This document shows positions 1 through 7,130 of a stretch of DNA of 14,518 nt, in pieces; position 1 is the first letter of the stretch, and the number at the start of each line of letters is the position of its first letter. Where the stretch lies: assembly GCA_024763405.1 (NCBI GenBank), contig JANTFQ010000023.1:1-14518 (forward strand), read 5' to 3'. The notes under the pieces were generated by a model. It was given only the letters and a program-made list of their open reading frames with translations, did no database searches and was not told the origin of the DNA. The stretch is from Calditrichaceae bacterium (GTDB lineage Bacteria > Calditrichota > Calditrichia > Calditrichales > Calditrichaceae). The position numbers and the translations under genes are program-made.

Positions 1-96
1 CTGAAAGAAATCGCCATGGAAAAAGAGCTGCGTTTTGCGATTCGTGAAGGCGGTCGTACGGTTGGCGCCGGCGTTGTAGCCGAGATTATTGAATAA
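1..96 (+). CDS. tuf: Elongation factor Tu, C-terminal end (partial)
   Basis: The first 31 codons read in frame 1 and end at TAA 94-96. The peptide includes LRFAIREGGRTVGAGVV, the highly conserved last beta strands of EF-Tu domain 3. EF-Tu carries aminoacyl-tRNA to the ribosome as a GTP complex; this tail is part of the domain that contacts tRNA and EF-Ts. Only the tail is present, so the GTPase domain lies upstream of the window. The rpmG start follows after 16 bases, so tuf and rpmG are probably on one transcript. A second tuf begins at 14423, so the genome carries at least two copies unless the ends of this sequence come from a collapsed repeat. The identification is secure despite the short length. 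Confidence 0.95.
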   Translation: MKEIAMEKELRFAIREGGRTVGAGVVAEIIE

Positions 97-112
97 TTGA
101 AGGTGGTTGTAA

Positions 113-262
113 GTGAGAGATATTATTGTATTAGAGTGTACTGAATGTAAATCACGTAATTACACTACTACAAAGAATAAAAGACTGCATAGCGGGCGTG
201 TTGAATATAAAAAATACTGCCAGCGCTGCAGAACCCGGACTGTCCATAAGGAAACGAAATAA
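113..262 (+). CDS. rpmG: 50S ribosomal protein L33 (bL33), zinc-ribbon form
   Basis: This is a 49-residue protein starting at GTG 113, with a good Shine-Dalgarno AGGTGG at 101-106 (six-base spacing), and ending at TAA 260-262. It begins MRDIIVLECTECKSRNY and has two CxxC pairs, C9/C12 and C36/C39, the zinc-binding (C+) form of L33. The length matches the family (about 49-55 residues). L33 is a small basic protein of the 50S subunit near the tRNA exit site. A tuf - rpmG - tRNA-Trp - secE - nusG order is common in bacteria, which supports the call. The GTG start and small size make this gene easy to miss. Confidence 0.95.
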   Translation: MRDIIVLECTECKSRNYTTTKNKRLHSGRVEYKKYCQRCRTRTVHKETK

Positions 263-273
263 TAAAAACAGTT

Positions 274-347
274 AGGCGTGTAGCTCAATTGGCTAGAGCA
301 CTGGTCTCCAAAACCAGGGGTTGGGGGTTCGAGTCCCTCCACGCCTG
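274..347 (+). tRNA. trnW: tRNA-Trp (anticodon CCA)
   Basis: A complete cloverleaf folds by hand. The acceptor stem is AGGCGTG (274-280) with CACGCCT (340-346). The D stem is GCTC/GAGC, the anticodon stem is CTGGT/ACCAG, and the loop CTCCAAA places anticodon CCA at 308-310. The T stem GGGGG/CCCTC contains one G-T pair, and the T loop is TTCGAGT. Discriminator base G347 is the usual one for bacterial tRNA-Trp. The bases after it are CTG, so the 3' CCA is not encoded and must be added by nucleotidyltransferase. It lies 11 bases after rpmG and 33 bases before secE, so it is probably processed out of a longer mRNA. tRNA-Trp is often found at this position. Confidence 0.97.
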
Positions 348-378
348 CTGATTTTTATCGAACTTGGAGTTCAATCAG
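348..378 (+). promoter_or_regulatory. Possible hairpin holding the secE ribosome-binding site
   Basis: Immediately after the tRNA, CTGATT (348-353) can pair with AATCAG (373-378). Nested inside, GAACT (360-364) can pair with AGTTC (368-372). The six bases TTTATC (354-359) would bulge on the 5' side only. The secE Shine-Dalgarno GGAG (366-369) falls in the apical loop and closing pairs. The pairing is visible in the sequence; a role in tRNA 3' processing or in tuning secE translation is inference. Confidence 0.35.
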
Positions 379-380
379 AG

Positions 381-563
381 ATGATTAAAAAAATTCAGCA
401 ATTTGTAGAAGATGTAAAGATTGAAATGGCAAAAGTTGCCTGGCCCACTCGGCCGGAGCTGATGAACTCGACGATGATCGTGGTTGTCGTCAGTATTTTA
501 TTTACGATATTCATTTTTACATCGGATGTAATTATTTCCAAAGTAGTTCAGTTGTTTTATTAA
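381..563 (+). CDS. secE: Preprotein translocase subunit SecE
   Basis: This 60-residue membrane protein starts at ATG 381 with GGAG at 366-369 upstream and ends at TAA 561-563. SecE is the essential clamp around SecY in the SecYEG protein-export channel of the inner membrane. A short amphipathic helix (about residues 3-20) leads into the conserved A20-W21-P22 motif. One hydrophobic segment (about 32-56, rich in Val, Ile and Phe) follows and would cross the membrane. This is the short one-TM form; E. coli SecE has three segments. The same frame is open further upstream, but that stretch runs through the tRNA gene, so ATG 381 is the sensible start. nusG follows after 30 bases, the near-universal secE-nusG pair. 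Confidence 0.95.
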   Translation: MIKKIQQFVEDVKIEMAKVAWPTRPELMNSTMIVVVVSILFTIFIFTSDVIISKVVQLFY

Positions 564-593
564 ACAGAATCGTTTTTTTTCGAGGTTATTCAC

Positions 594-1139
594 GTGAGTG
601 ATAAGAAATGGTATGCATTGCGTGTCTATTCGGGTAAAGAAGCCCGTGTAAAGGCGCATATAGAAAATGAAATAAAGATGCAGGATATCGAGTCCAAGGT
701 CGGTCATATCGTGATACCTTCCGAAAATATTATTGAAATGAAGAACGGGAAAAAACGGGTTAAGAACAAAACCTTTTTCCCGGGGTATATGATTATCGAA
801 CTTTTATTAGATAATCAGACAAAACATGTTATCGTGAATACGCCCGGTGTTGTTAATTTTGTCGGTCCTAAAAACGAGCCGGTACCGCTGCGGGATTCTG
901 AAGTACGTTCCATTCTCGGAAAAATTGAACAAAGCCGCGAAACCGAAGTTAAGGGCAAGATAACCGTTCCGTATAAGGTCGGCGATCCCATCCGTGTGAT
1001 TGACGGTCCATTTAATGATTTCACGGGTTTTGTTGAAGAGATTAATGAAGAAAAGAACAAAGTTAAAGTAAATATAAGCATCTTCGGCAGGCCGACTCCG
1101 GTTGAACTGGATTTTCTGCAGGTCGAGCTCGAAAAATAG
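594..1139 (+). CDS. nusG: Transcription termination/antitermination factor NusG
   Basis: This is a 181-residue protein starting at GTG 594, seven bases after a clear GAGGT (582-586). NusG binds the RNA polymerase clamp, suppresses pausing, and links polymerase to Rho or to ribosomal protein S10. The N-terminal NGN domain opens with KKWYALRVYSGKE and contains the conserved FFPGYM at residues 61-66. The C-terminal KOW domain begins near V129-G130-D131 and runs to about residue 163. The length matches the family (about 175-190). A T8 run (573-580) precedes the SD; it has no stem before it and is not a terminator. rplK follows after 17 bases, so NusG is probably made together with the L11 operon proteins and the polymerase subunits it serves. 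Confidence 0.97.
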   Translation: MSDKKWYALRVYSGKEARVKAHIENEIKMQDIESKVGHIVIPSENIIEMKNGKKRVKNKTFFPGYMIIELLLDNQTKHVIVNTPGVVNFVGPKNEPVPLRDSEVRSILGKIEQSRETEVKGKITVPYKVGDPIRVIDGPFNDFTGFVEEINEEKNKVKVNISIFGRPTPVELDFLQVELEK

Positions 1140-1156
1140 TAAAGAGGTCTATTCTA

Positions 1157-1579
1157 ATGGCAAAAAAGCAAATTGGTAAAATTAAGCTGCAAATTCCTGC
1201 CGGTCAGGCCAAACCTTCTCCTCCCGTTGGTCCGGCTTTGGGTCAGCATGGTGTGAATATTATGGAGTTTTGTAAGGCGTTTAATTCCAGAACACAGGAA
1301 AAGGCCGGTTATATTATTCCGGTGGAAATTTCTGTTTTTGCAGATCATTCTTTTAGTTTTATCACCAAAACACCGCCTGCGTCTGATTTACTTCTTAAAG
1401 AAGCAAAATTAGAAAAAGGTTCCGGCGAGCCTAATGTAACAAAGGTTGGTAAAGTGAATAAAGAGCAGGTAAAAAAGATCGCTGAAATGAAAATGGAAGA
1501 TTTGAATGCTGCAAATATTGATTCTGCAATGCGCATCATCGAAGGCACTGCACGCAGCATGGGAATTATTGTAGAGTAA
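1157..1579 (+). CDS. rplK: 50S ribosomal protein L11 (uL11)
   Basis: This 140-residue protein starts at ATG 1157 with SD GAGG at 1144-1147. L11 forms the base of the stalk with 23S rRNA helices 43/44, where EF-G, EF-Tu and RelA act. The N-terminal domain shows the proline-rich segment QAKPSPPVGPALGQ with P20, P22, P23 and P26, the region that lines the thiopeptide antibiotic site. The C-terminal RNA-binding domain (about residues 75-140) ends TARSMGIIVE, as is typical. The length is close to the usual 141-142. Only 17 bases separate it from nusG, so the long leader that carries the L1 autoregulatory site ahead of rplK in E. coli is not present in that form. Confidence 0.97.
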   Translation: MAKKQIGKIKLQIPAGQAKPSPPVGPALGQHGVNIMEFCKAFNSRTQEKAGYIIPVEISVFADHSFSFITKTPPASDLLLKEAKLEKGSGEPNVTKVGKVNKEQVKKIAEMKMEDLNAANIDSAMRIIEGTARSMGIIVE

Positions 1580-1605
1580 GTTTATAATATAGTAATGAGG
1601 TTGGA

Positions 1606-2310
1606 ATGAAGCGAAGTAAACGTTATCGCGCGAGCATGAGTAAGGTAGATCGTGATGTCGAATACGGATTGGAAGAAGGCGTTAAGCTTTTAAAGTCCGG
1701 TTCCACTGCGAAGTTTGATGAAACGGTTGAAATTGCTTTACGGCTCGGCGTTGACCCGCGGCATGCAGATCAAATGGTGCGGGGTACAGTTGCGCTGCCA
1801 TTTGGCACCGGTAAAACCGTACGGGTTCTTGTGTTTGCTAAGGACGATAAAATACAAGATGCGCTCGATGCAGGTGCCGATTTTGCGGGCCTTGATGAGT
1901 ATGTTGAAAAAATTAACGGCGGTTGGCTGGATTTTGATGTCGTTGTCGCGTCGCCGGATGTCATGAGCAAAATTGGTCGTCTCGGTAAAATACTGGGTAC
2001 TCGTGGCCTAATGCCAAATCCAAAAAGCGGAACGGTTACCCCGGATGTGGCCAAGGCTGTTAAAGAGATTAAAGCCGGTAAAATAGACTTTAGGGTTGAT
2101 AAAACAGGAATTATTCATACCGGAATCGGAAAAACATCCTTTGGTGAAAACGAGATAGTGGAAAATATCAAGACGTTTGTAAATACCGTAATTAAATTAA
2201 AGCCGGCAGCTGCAAAGGGGACTTATTTGCGCTCAATTTCCATCTCGAGTACAATGGGACCCGGTATCTTTTTGGATAAAAGTAGTTCCATGTATTCCAT
2301 AAGTAGTTAA
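1606..2310 (+). CDS. rplA: 50S ribosomal protein L1 (uL1)
   Basis: This 234-residue protein starts at ATG 1606 after TGAGGTTGGA, the same length as E. coli L1. L1 forms the mobile stalk of the 50S subunit that guides deacylated tRNA from the E site; in many bacteria it also represses its own operon by binding mRNA. The signature GTRGLMPNPKSGT occupies residues 131-143. The two-domain layout is intact, with domain I split by the inserted domain II, and the C-terminus contains SSTMGPGI as expected. A TATAAT string sits in the 26-base gap upstream but lacks a convincing -35 element. The rplJ start follows after only 11 bases, which bears on how L10 is controlled. Confidence 0.97.
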   Translation: MKRSKRYRASMSKVDRDVEYGLEEGVKLLKSGSTAKFDETVEIALRLGVDPRHADQMVRGTVALPFGTGKTVRVLVFAKDDKIQDALDAGADFAGLDEYVEKINGGWLDFDVVVASPDVMSKIGRLGKILGTRGLMPNPKSGTVTPDVAKAVKEIKAGKIDFRVDKTGIIHTGIGKTSFGENEIVENIKTFVNTVIKLKPAAAKGTYLRSISISSTMGPGIFLDKSSSMYSISS

Positions 2311-2321
2311 AGGATTCGAAG

Positions 2322-2834
2322 ATGGCAACACAACAAAAAATAGAAATTGTTGAAGCGTACTCCGAAAGATTTAAAGAAGCCAAAGGCGTATATCTTGCGG
2401 ATTACAAAGGAATCGATGTTCTGACTGTTACGGAAATGCGCAAGCAGTTTCGCGAGTCCGGAGTCGAGTACAAAGTGCTGAAAAACCGGTTGGCGAAACG
2501 CGCCCTGAATAATGCCGGTATTTCGGAATTGGATGATTTTTTAAACGGAGTAACCGCCTTCATTATTACGGATGACGATCCGGTTTCTCCCGCAAAGATC
2601 ATTAAGGAATTTAATAAGAAAGATGAGATACTGCGTGTTAAGGCGGTTTTCGTTGAGGGTAAGGTTTTATCGGTTGAAGATGCTAAGAAGTTGGCCGACC
2701 TGCCCAGCCGCGACGCGTTATTGTCTCAATTCGTTGGAGTGTTGCAGGCCCCGATGACCAAGTTTGCTGCTACTCTGCAGGCTTCTATGCAGAAATTGGC
2801 ACGCACATTAGATGCTGTAAAAGAAAGTAAATAA
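2322..2834 (+). CDS. rplJ: 50S ribosomal protein L10 (uL10)
   Basis: This 170-residue protein starts at ATG 2322 with an AAGGA Shine-Dalgarno at 2310-2314 that overlaps the last base of the rplA stop. L10 anchors the L12 dimers to the 50S stalk. The N-terminal globular rRNA-binding domain includes YLADYKGIDVLTVTEMRKQ and the basic patch KNRLAKRA. The C-terminal part (about residues 133-168, MTKFAATLQASMQKLARTL) is the long helix that binds L12 dimers. The length matches the family (165-175). The usual long leader with an L10-binding RNA structure does not fit into the 11-base gap. Confidence 0.97.
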   Translation: MATQQKIEIVEAYSERFKEAKGVYLADYKGIDVLTVTEMRKQFRESGVEYKVLKNRLAKRALNNAGISELDDFLNGVTAFIITDDDPVSPAKIIKEFNKKDEILRVKAVFVEGKVLSVEDAKKLADLPSRDALLSQFVGVLQAPMTKFAATLQASMQKLARTLDAVKESK

Positions 2835-2851
2835 AATTTATTTGAATATTT

Positions 2852-2864
2852 GGAGGATATAATG
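2852..2864 (+). promoter_or_regulatory. Ribosome-binding site that fixes the rplL start
   Basis: A perfect GGAGG (2852-2856) lies five bases before ATG 2862 in an A/T-rich leader. The frame also opens at TTG 2850, but that codon overlaps the SD itself and would add four residues not seen in the family, so ATG 2862 is the start. A strong site suits a protein needed in several copies per ribosome. Confidence 0.85.
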
Positions 2865-3239
2865 GCTGATTTAACAAAAAACGATGTTTTGGCATATCTC
2901 GAAACCGCGACTATGCTGGAAATTTCTGAACTGATTAAAGATATTGAAGAAAAGTTTGGCGTTACCGCTGCAGCCCCTGTTGCTGTTGCTGCTGGCCCTG
3001 CTGCTGCCGCTGAAGCGGTTGAAGAACAGACCGAGTTTGATGTAATTTTAACAGGTGCTGGCGACAAGAAAATCCAGGTTATTAAAGTTGTTCGCGCTCT
3101 TACCGGACTTGGCTTAAAAGAAGCTAAGGATTTAGTCGACGGCGCCCCTAAGGCAGTTAAAGAAGGCGTTTCTAAGGCGGAAGCCGAAGATGTTAAGAAA
3201 CAAATCGAAGAAGTCGGCGGAATTGTAGACGTTAAATAA
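2862..3239 (+). CDS. rplL: 50S ribosomal protein L7/L12 (bL12)
   Basis: This 125-residue acidic protein starts at ATG 2862 and begins MADLTKNDVLAYLET. L12 is the multi-copy stalk protein that recruits and activates the translational GTPases. Three parts are clear: an N-terminal dimerisation and L10-binding helix region (about 1-36), a flexible Ala/Pro/Val-rich hinge (about 37-55, coded by a low-complexity GCT-rich stretch at 2967-3015), and a C-terminal factor-binding domain (about 56-125) with the conserved GLGLKEAKDLVDGAP. The protein ends GGIVDVK. The length is typical (120-130). rpoB begins 42 bases later if its TTG start is used, or 3 bases later if GTG 3243 is used. Confidence 0.98.
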   Translation: MADLTKNDVLAYLETATMLEISELIKDIEEKFGVTAAAPVAVAAGPAAAAEAVEEQTEFDVILTGAGDKKIQVIKVVRALTGLGLKEAKDLVDGAPKAVKEGVSKAEAEDVKKQIEEVGGIVDVK

Positions 3240-3267
3240 TTAGTGTCAAGCGAGCGATTTTATAAAC

Positions 3268-3284
3268 AAGAGGTAATACCTTTG
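3268..3284 (+). promoter_or_regulatory. Ribosome-binding site supporting a TTG start for rpoB
   Basis: AAGAGGT (3268-3274) lies seven bases before TTG 3282. No comparable SD precedes the upstream in-frame GTG 3243, whose flank is GTTAAATAATTA. The site therefore favours the shorter protein, whose N-terminus also fits the lengths I recall for FCB-type RpoB. Confidence 0.6.
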
Positions 3285-6200
3285 AAAGGTAAAAAATCGA
3301 TAGACCGTCACTCCTTTGAGAGTATTGCGACTATTGCCGATTACCCAAACCTTCTTGAGATCCAGACAAAATCGTACGAAAGTTTTCTTCAGGCAAAAGT
3401 ATTGCCCGAGGAGAGAGAAGATTTTGGGTTACAGGCTGTTTTTAACAACCTGTTTCCCATTTCTGATAGTGCGGGAAATTTTGAGCTGCAATTTGTCGAG
3501 TTTTATATTGACAAGCCAAAATATAATGTCCGGGAATGTCAGGAGCGCGGCGTAAGTTATGCTTTGCCCATAAAGGCAAAGATGCGGCTGGCTATTAAAG
3601 ACGTAACGGGTGAAACAGATAATTTTACAGAATTCATCGAGCAGGATGTCTATCTCGGCAATATGCCCTATATGACGGAACGCGGTACCTTTATTATCAA
3701 TGGTGCCGAGCGGGTAGTGGTAAGTCAGCTGCACCGCTCACCAGGTGTTTTCTTTTCCGATTCATTGCATCCCAACGGAACACCGCTCTATTCGGCGCGG
3801 ATTATTCCGTTTCGTGGATCGTGGGTTGAATTTACGACCGATGTAAACGACGTGATGTACGTCTATATCGATCGTAAAAAGAAATTTCCGGTAACCATGC
3901 TGTTGCGTGCTATCGGGTTTTCTACAAATGAAGAAATTATTGAGCTTTTCGGGTTGTCAGAATCCGTTAAGTTAAATATTAAAGATTTCCCCCAGTTGGA
4001 GGGAAGGCCTTTAGCCGCCGATGTGGTGGATACCGCCACCGGTGAAGTAATTGCAGAGATTGGTAAAGAGCTGACAGAAGAATTGTTAGACAGTTGCCTT
4101 GAACTCGGCGTTAAAGAGCTGAAGGTTGTTAAGCGGTCGGAGCCTAATGCCCCGAGCGTAATTGCCAACACGCTGCGCAAAGATACCGCGCGGACAGACG
4201 TGGAATCAATTGAAGCGATTTACCGGCAGCTTCGTTCCGGTGAACCACCCGATATTGAAACCGCCCGCAATCTTATCGAACGCATGTTCTTTAATGAAAA
4301 GCGTTACGATATGGGTGCTGTTGGCCGTTACAGAATCAATAAAAAATTAGATCTTGATATCCCGTATGAAACAACGGTACTCACCCGCGAAGATATTCTG
4401 GCAATTATTAAATATTTGTTAGAACTTCGTGAAGGTACAAAACCGACAGACGATATTGACCATTTGGGGAACCGCCGTGTACGTACGGTTGGTGAGCAAC
4501 TGGCCGCTCAGTTCAGTGTCGGTTTGTCTCGCATGGCGCGTACAATTAAAGAACGGATGAATATCGGTGATTCCGAAAAGCTGACGCCTCAGGATTTGGT
4601 GAATGCGCGTACGATTTCATCGGTCATCAATACCTTCTTTGGTACGTCGCAGCTTTCCCAGTTTATGGACCAGACAAATCCGCTTTCCGAGCTGACGCAT
4701 AAACGACGTTTATCCGCGCTTGGACCCGGTGGGTTAACCCGTGAGCGTGCCGGTTTTGAGGTGCGCGATGTGCATTATACGCATTATGGACGGTTGTGTC
4801 CCATTGAAACACCGGAAGGCCCGAATATTGGTTTGATTTCTTCTCTCTGTGTGCATGCCCAGATAAATGATTTCGGCTTTTTGGAAACACCCTACCGTAA
4901 GGTTAAAAATGGTGTTGTAACGAAAACAATTGAACATTTGTCGGCGACAGAAGAAGATAATTTTACCATTGGTCAGGTGAATGCGCCGCTGAAAAAAGAC
5001 GGAAGTTTTGAGCGCGACCGTGTGAAAGCGCGTATAAAAGGCGATTTCCCTGTTGTTGCGCCGGAAGATCTGGATTATATGGATGTGGCCACCAACCAAA
5101 TGGTGTCTCCCGCTGCCACTCTGATTCCGTTTCTGGAACATGATGATGCGAACCGTGCCCTGATGGGGTCTAATATGCAGCGTCAGGGAGTGCCGCTTCT
5201 CACGCCGGACGCGCCTATTGTTGGGACTGGTATGGAAGGCCGGATTGCCCGGGATTCCGGAACACTGGTTTTGGCGAAAGACGATGGTGTTATTGAATAC
5301 GTAGACGCTTCCAAAATTGTGTTGCGTTTAAATAAGGTTAAAAAGCCAAGGGGTGGGAAAGAACGTTTATTAGAGCTGGACAATCTGGTTGAGTATGATC
5401 TGATAAAGTTCAGAAGAACAAATCAGGATACCAGTATTAATCAGCGTCCTTTGGTTAAAAAAGGTCAAAAAGTTAAAAAAGGCGAACCGCTGGCAGATGG
5501 CTGTGCAACCGAAAATGGCGAGCTGGCGCTCGGGAAAAACATTCTCGTTGCTTTTATGCCCTGGCAGGGATATAACTTTGAAGATGCTATTATTATGAGT
5601 GAACGCATCGTGCGTGATGATGTTTACACATCGGTGCATATCTCGGAGTTTGAGCTGCAGGTTCGCGATACAAAACGTGGTGAAGAAGAGCTGACCCGTG
5701 AAATTCCCAATGTCAGTGAAGAAGCGACAAAAGATCTGGATGAAAATGGCCTGATCCGTGTCGGTGCGGAAGTAGGACCCGGTGATATTATTATCGGGAA
5801 GGTTACGCCAAAAGGCGAAACCGATCCGACGCCCGAAGAGAAGCTGTTAAAGGCAATTTTCGGAACCAAAGCCGGCGACGTGAAAGACGCTTCTTTAAAA
5901 GCGCCTCCGGGAATGAAGGGTGTTGTGGTAAATACACGTCTTTTCTCCCGTAAGAAAAAAGATTCTCAGACTAAGACGGATGAAAAGAAAATCGTTGAAG
6001 AGCTGGAATTAAAGGCAGAGCGCGACCGAAAAACGGTTGATATAAAGCTGGCCGAAAATCTTGCGGAACGTTTTAAGAAAATGAAAACCATCGGTATTCG
6101 TTATGTGGACGGCAAGGTTGCCGTTAAGGCGAATACGGTAATTTCCAAAGACACTTTTTCGAAAATCGACGTTAAGAGTCTGGATATTAATTCTACCTGG

Positions 6201-7058
6201 TTCGAAGACGATCCGAAAAACGCATTTGTGCGCCAGCTTTATGCTGACTATCGTAAAGTGTTAGTGGATATCGAAAACGACCTGAAGCGAGAAAAACATA
6301 AAATTCTGGTGGGTGACGAACTGCCTCCGGGAATTGTGCAGTTGGCGAAGGTTTATGTTGCTAAAAAACGGAAACTTTCGGTGGGTGATAAAATGGCCGG
6401 ACGTCATGGAAATAAAGGTGTGGTTTCGCGGATTGTATCCCAGGCCGATATGCCTTTCCTTGCCGACGGTACCCCGGTGGATATTGTATTAAATCCGCTT
6501 GGCGTTCCATCTCGTATGAACCTGGGTCAGATTTTCGAAACGACCCTCGGCTGGGCCGGTAAAAAATTAGGAAAGAAATACTCGACACCGGTATTTGACG
6601 GCGCATCCTATGAAGATATCGTCGAAGAGCTGAAAAAAGCAGGCCTTCCGGAGTCCGGAAAAATTCGTCTGTATGACGGTCGCACGGGTGAACCGTTTGA
6701 TCAGGATGTTACCGTTGGTTATATCTATATGCTCAAACTGTCGCATCTTGTGGATGATAAAATACATGCCCGTTCAATTGGACCATATTCCTTAATTACG
6801 CAGCAGCCTCTGGGTGGTAAGGCCCAGTTTGGCGGACAGCGATTTGGTGAAATGGAAGTATGGGCCCTGGAAGCGTATGGCGCGGCTTACACGCTACAGG
6901 AAATCCTCACCGTTAAAAGTGATGATGTAACCGGACGGTCTAAAACATACGAGGCAATTGTAAAAGGTGAAAACCTGCCGAATGCCAGCACACCCGAATC
7001 ATTCAATGTATTGGTGCGTGAGCTGGAAGGGCTGGGTATCAAAATCCGCCTCGAGTAG
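3282..7058 (+). CDS. rpoB: DNA-directed RNA polymerase subunit beta
   Basis: This is the full-length beta subunit, 1258 residues from TTG 3282 (1271 from GTG 3243), ending at TAG 7056-7058. It forms one pincer of the polymerase and, with beta', the catalytic cleft. From the TTG start, the rifampicin region contains SQLSQFMDQ near residues 456-464, with the usual wild-type residues D463, H473 and S478, so no resistance change is seen there. Downstream is VHYTHYGRLCPIETPEGPN, with Tyr where E. coli has a Pro. The basic motif GDKMAGRHGNKG starts near residue 1035, and the C-terminal beta' clamp segment includes GGQRFGEMEVWALEAYGA. No frameshift or large deletion is evident. A terminator-like hairpin follows its stop and rpoC begins 83 bases on. 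GTG 3243 remains a possible start by coupling to rplL. Confidence 0.97.
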   Translation: MKGKKSIDRHSFESIATIADYPNLLEIQTKSYESFLQAKVLPEEREDFGLQAVFNNLFPISDSAGNFELQFVEFYIDKPKYNVRECQERGVSYALPIKAKMRLAIKDVTGETDNFTEFIEQDVYLGNMPYMTERGTFIINGAERVVVSQLHRSPGVFFSDSLHPNGTPLYSARIIPFRGSWVEFTTDVNDVMYVYIDRKKKFPVTMLLRAIGFSTNEEIIELFGLSESVKLNIKDFPQLEGRPLAADVVDTATGEVIAEIGKELTEELLDSCLELGVKELKVVKRSEPNAPSVIANTLRKDTARTDVESIEAIYRQLRSGEPPDIETARNLIERMFFNEKRYDMGAVGRYRINKKLDLDIPYETTVLTREDILAIIKYLLELREGTKPTDDIDHLGNRRVRTVGEQLAAQFSVGLSRMARTIKERMNIGDSEKLTPQDLVNARTISSVINTFFGTSQLSQFMDQTNPLSELTHKRRLSALGPGGLTRERAGFEVRDVHYTHYGRLCPIETPEGPNIGLISSLCVHAQINDFGFLETPYRKVKNGVVTKTIEHLSATEEDNFTIGQVNAPLKKDGSFERDRVKARIKGDFPVVAPEDLDYMDVATNQMVSPAATLIPFLEHDDANRALMGSNMQRQGVPLLTPDAPIVGTGMEGRIARDSGTLVLAKDDGVIEYVDASKIVLRLNKVKKPRGGKERLLELDNLVEYDLIKFRRTNQDTSINQRPLVKKGQKVKKGEPLADGCATENGELALGKNILVAFMPWQGYNFEDAIIMSERIVRDDVYTSVHISEFELQVRDTKRGEEELTREIPNVSEEATKDLDENGLIRVGAEVGPGDIIIGKVTPKGETDPTPEEKLLKAIFGTKAGDVKDASLKAPPGMKGVVVNTRLFSRKKKDSQTKTDEKKIVEELELKAERDRKTVDIKLAENLAERFKKMKTIGIRYVDGKVAVKANTVISKDTFSKIDVKSLDINSTWFEDDPKNAFVRQLYADYRKVLVDIENDLKREKHKILVGDELPPGIVQLAKVYVAKKRKLSVGDKMAGRHGNKGVVSRIVSQADMPFLADGTPVDIVLNPLGVPSRMNLGQIFETTLGWAGKKLGKKYSTPVFDGASYEDIVEELKKAGLPESGKIRLYDGRTGEPFDQDVTVGYIYMLKLSHLVDDKIHARSIGPYSLITQQPLGGKAQFGGQRFGEMEVWALEAYGAAYTLQEILTVKSDDVTGRSKTYEAIVKGENLPNASTPESFNVLVRELEGLGIKIRLE

Positions 7059-7066
7059 TCAAATAA

Positions 7067-7102
7067 AACAGTCTTCTGCTCTTGTCAGAAGACTGTTATT
7101 TT
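7067..7102 (+). terminator. Terminator-like hairpin between rpoB and rpoC
   Basis: AACAGTCTTCTG (7067-7078) pairs perfectly with CAGAAGACTGTT (7086-7097) across the seven-base loop CTCTTGT. The stem has 12 base pairs and runs into TTATTTT (7096-7102). An A-rich stretch (7061-7068) on the other side makes the same element terminator-like on the minus strand. It begins nine bases after the rpoB stop. I see no promoter between it and rpoC, so full termination is unlikely; a partial terminator, an RNA processing site or an mRNA stabiliser are the alternatives. The structure is certain, its activity is inference. Confidence 0.65.
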
Positions 7103-7130
7103 AACGCTGAATAAGGTTGAACCCTAGATA

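Noticed and set aside
160..342. Minus-strand 60-codon reading frame over rpmG and the tRNA
   Set aside because: It is antisense to L33 and the tRNA, has no recognisable domain, and is explained by the constraint on the opposite strand.
321..380. Upstream extension of secE to give an 80-residue protein
   Set aside because: The added codons run through the 3' half of tRNA-Trp and have no SecE-like sequence. ATG 381 gives a normal short SecE.
564..593. T8 run between secE and nusG as a terminator
   Set aside because: No stem precedes the T run, and nusG follows immediately with its own SD.
1583..1588. Perfect TATAAT in the rplK-rplA gap as a promoter for rplA
   Set aside because: The best -35 candidate at 16-18 base spacing (TGGGAA or neighbours) matches about 3 of 6 bases. 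The implied transcript would begin about 11 bases before the ATG, within the SD region. Chance is more likely in this A/T-rich gap.
2858..2863. TATAAT overlapping the rplL start codon as a promoter
   Set aside because: It overlaps the ATG and the SD spacer, so a transcript from it would lack the ribosome-binding site.
2967..3015. GCT-rich low-complexity DNA as a repeat element
   Set aside because: It encodes the Ala/Pro/Val-rich flexible hinge normal for L7/L12.
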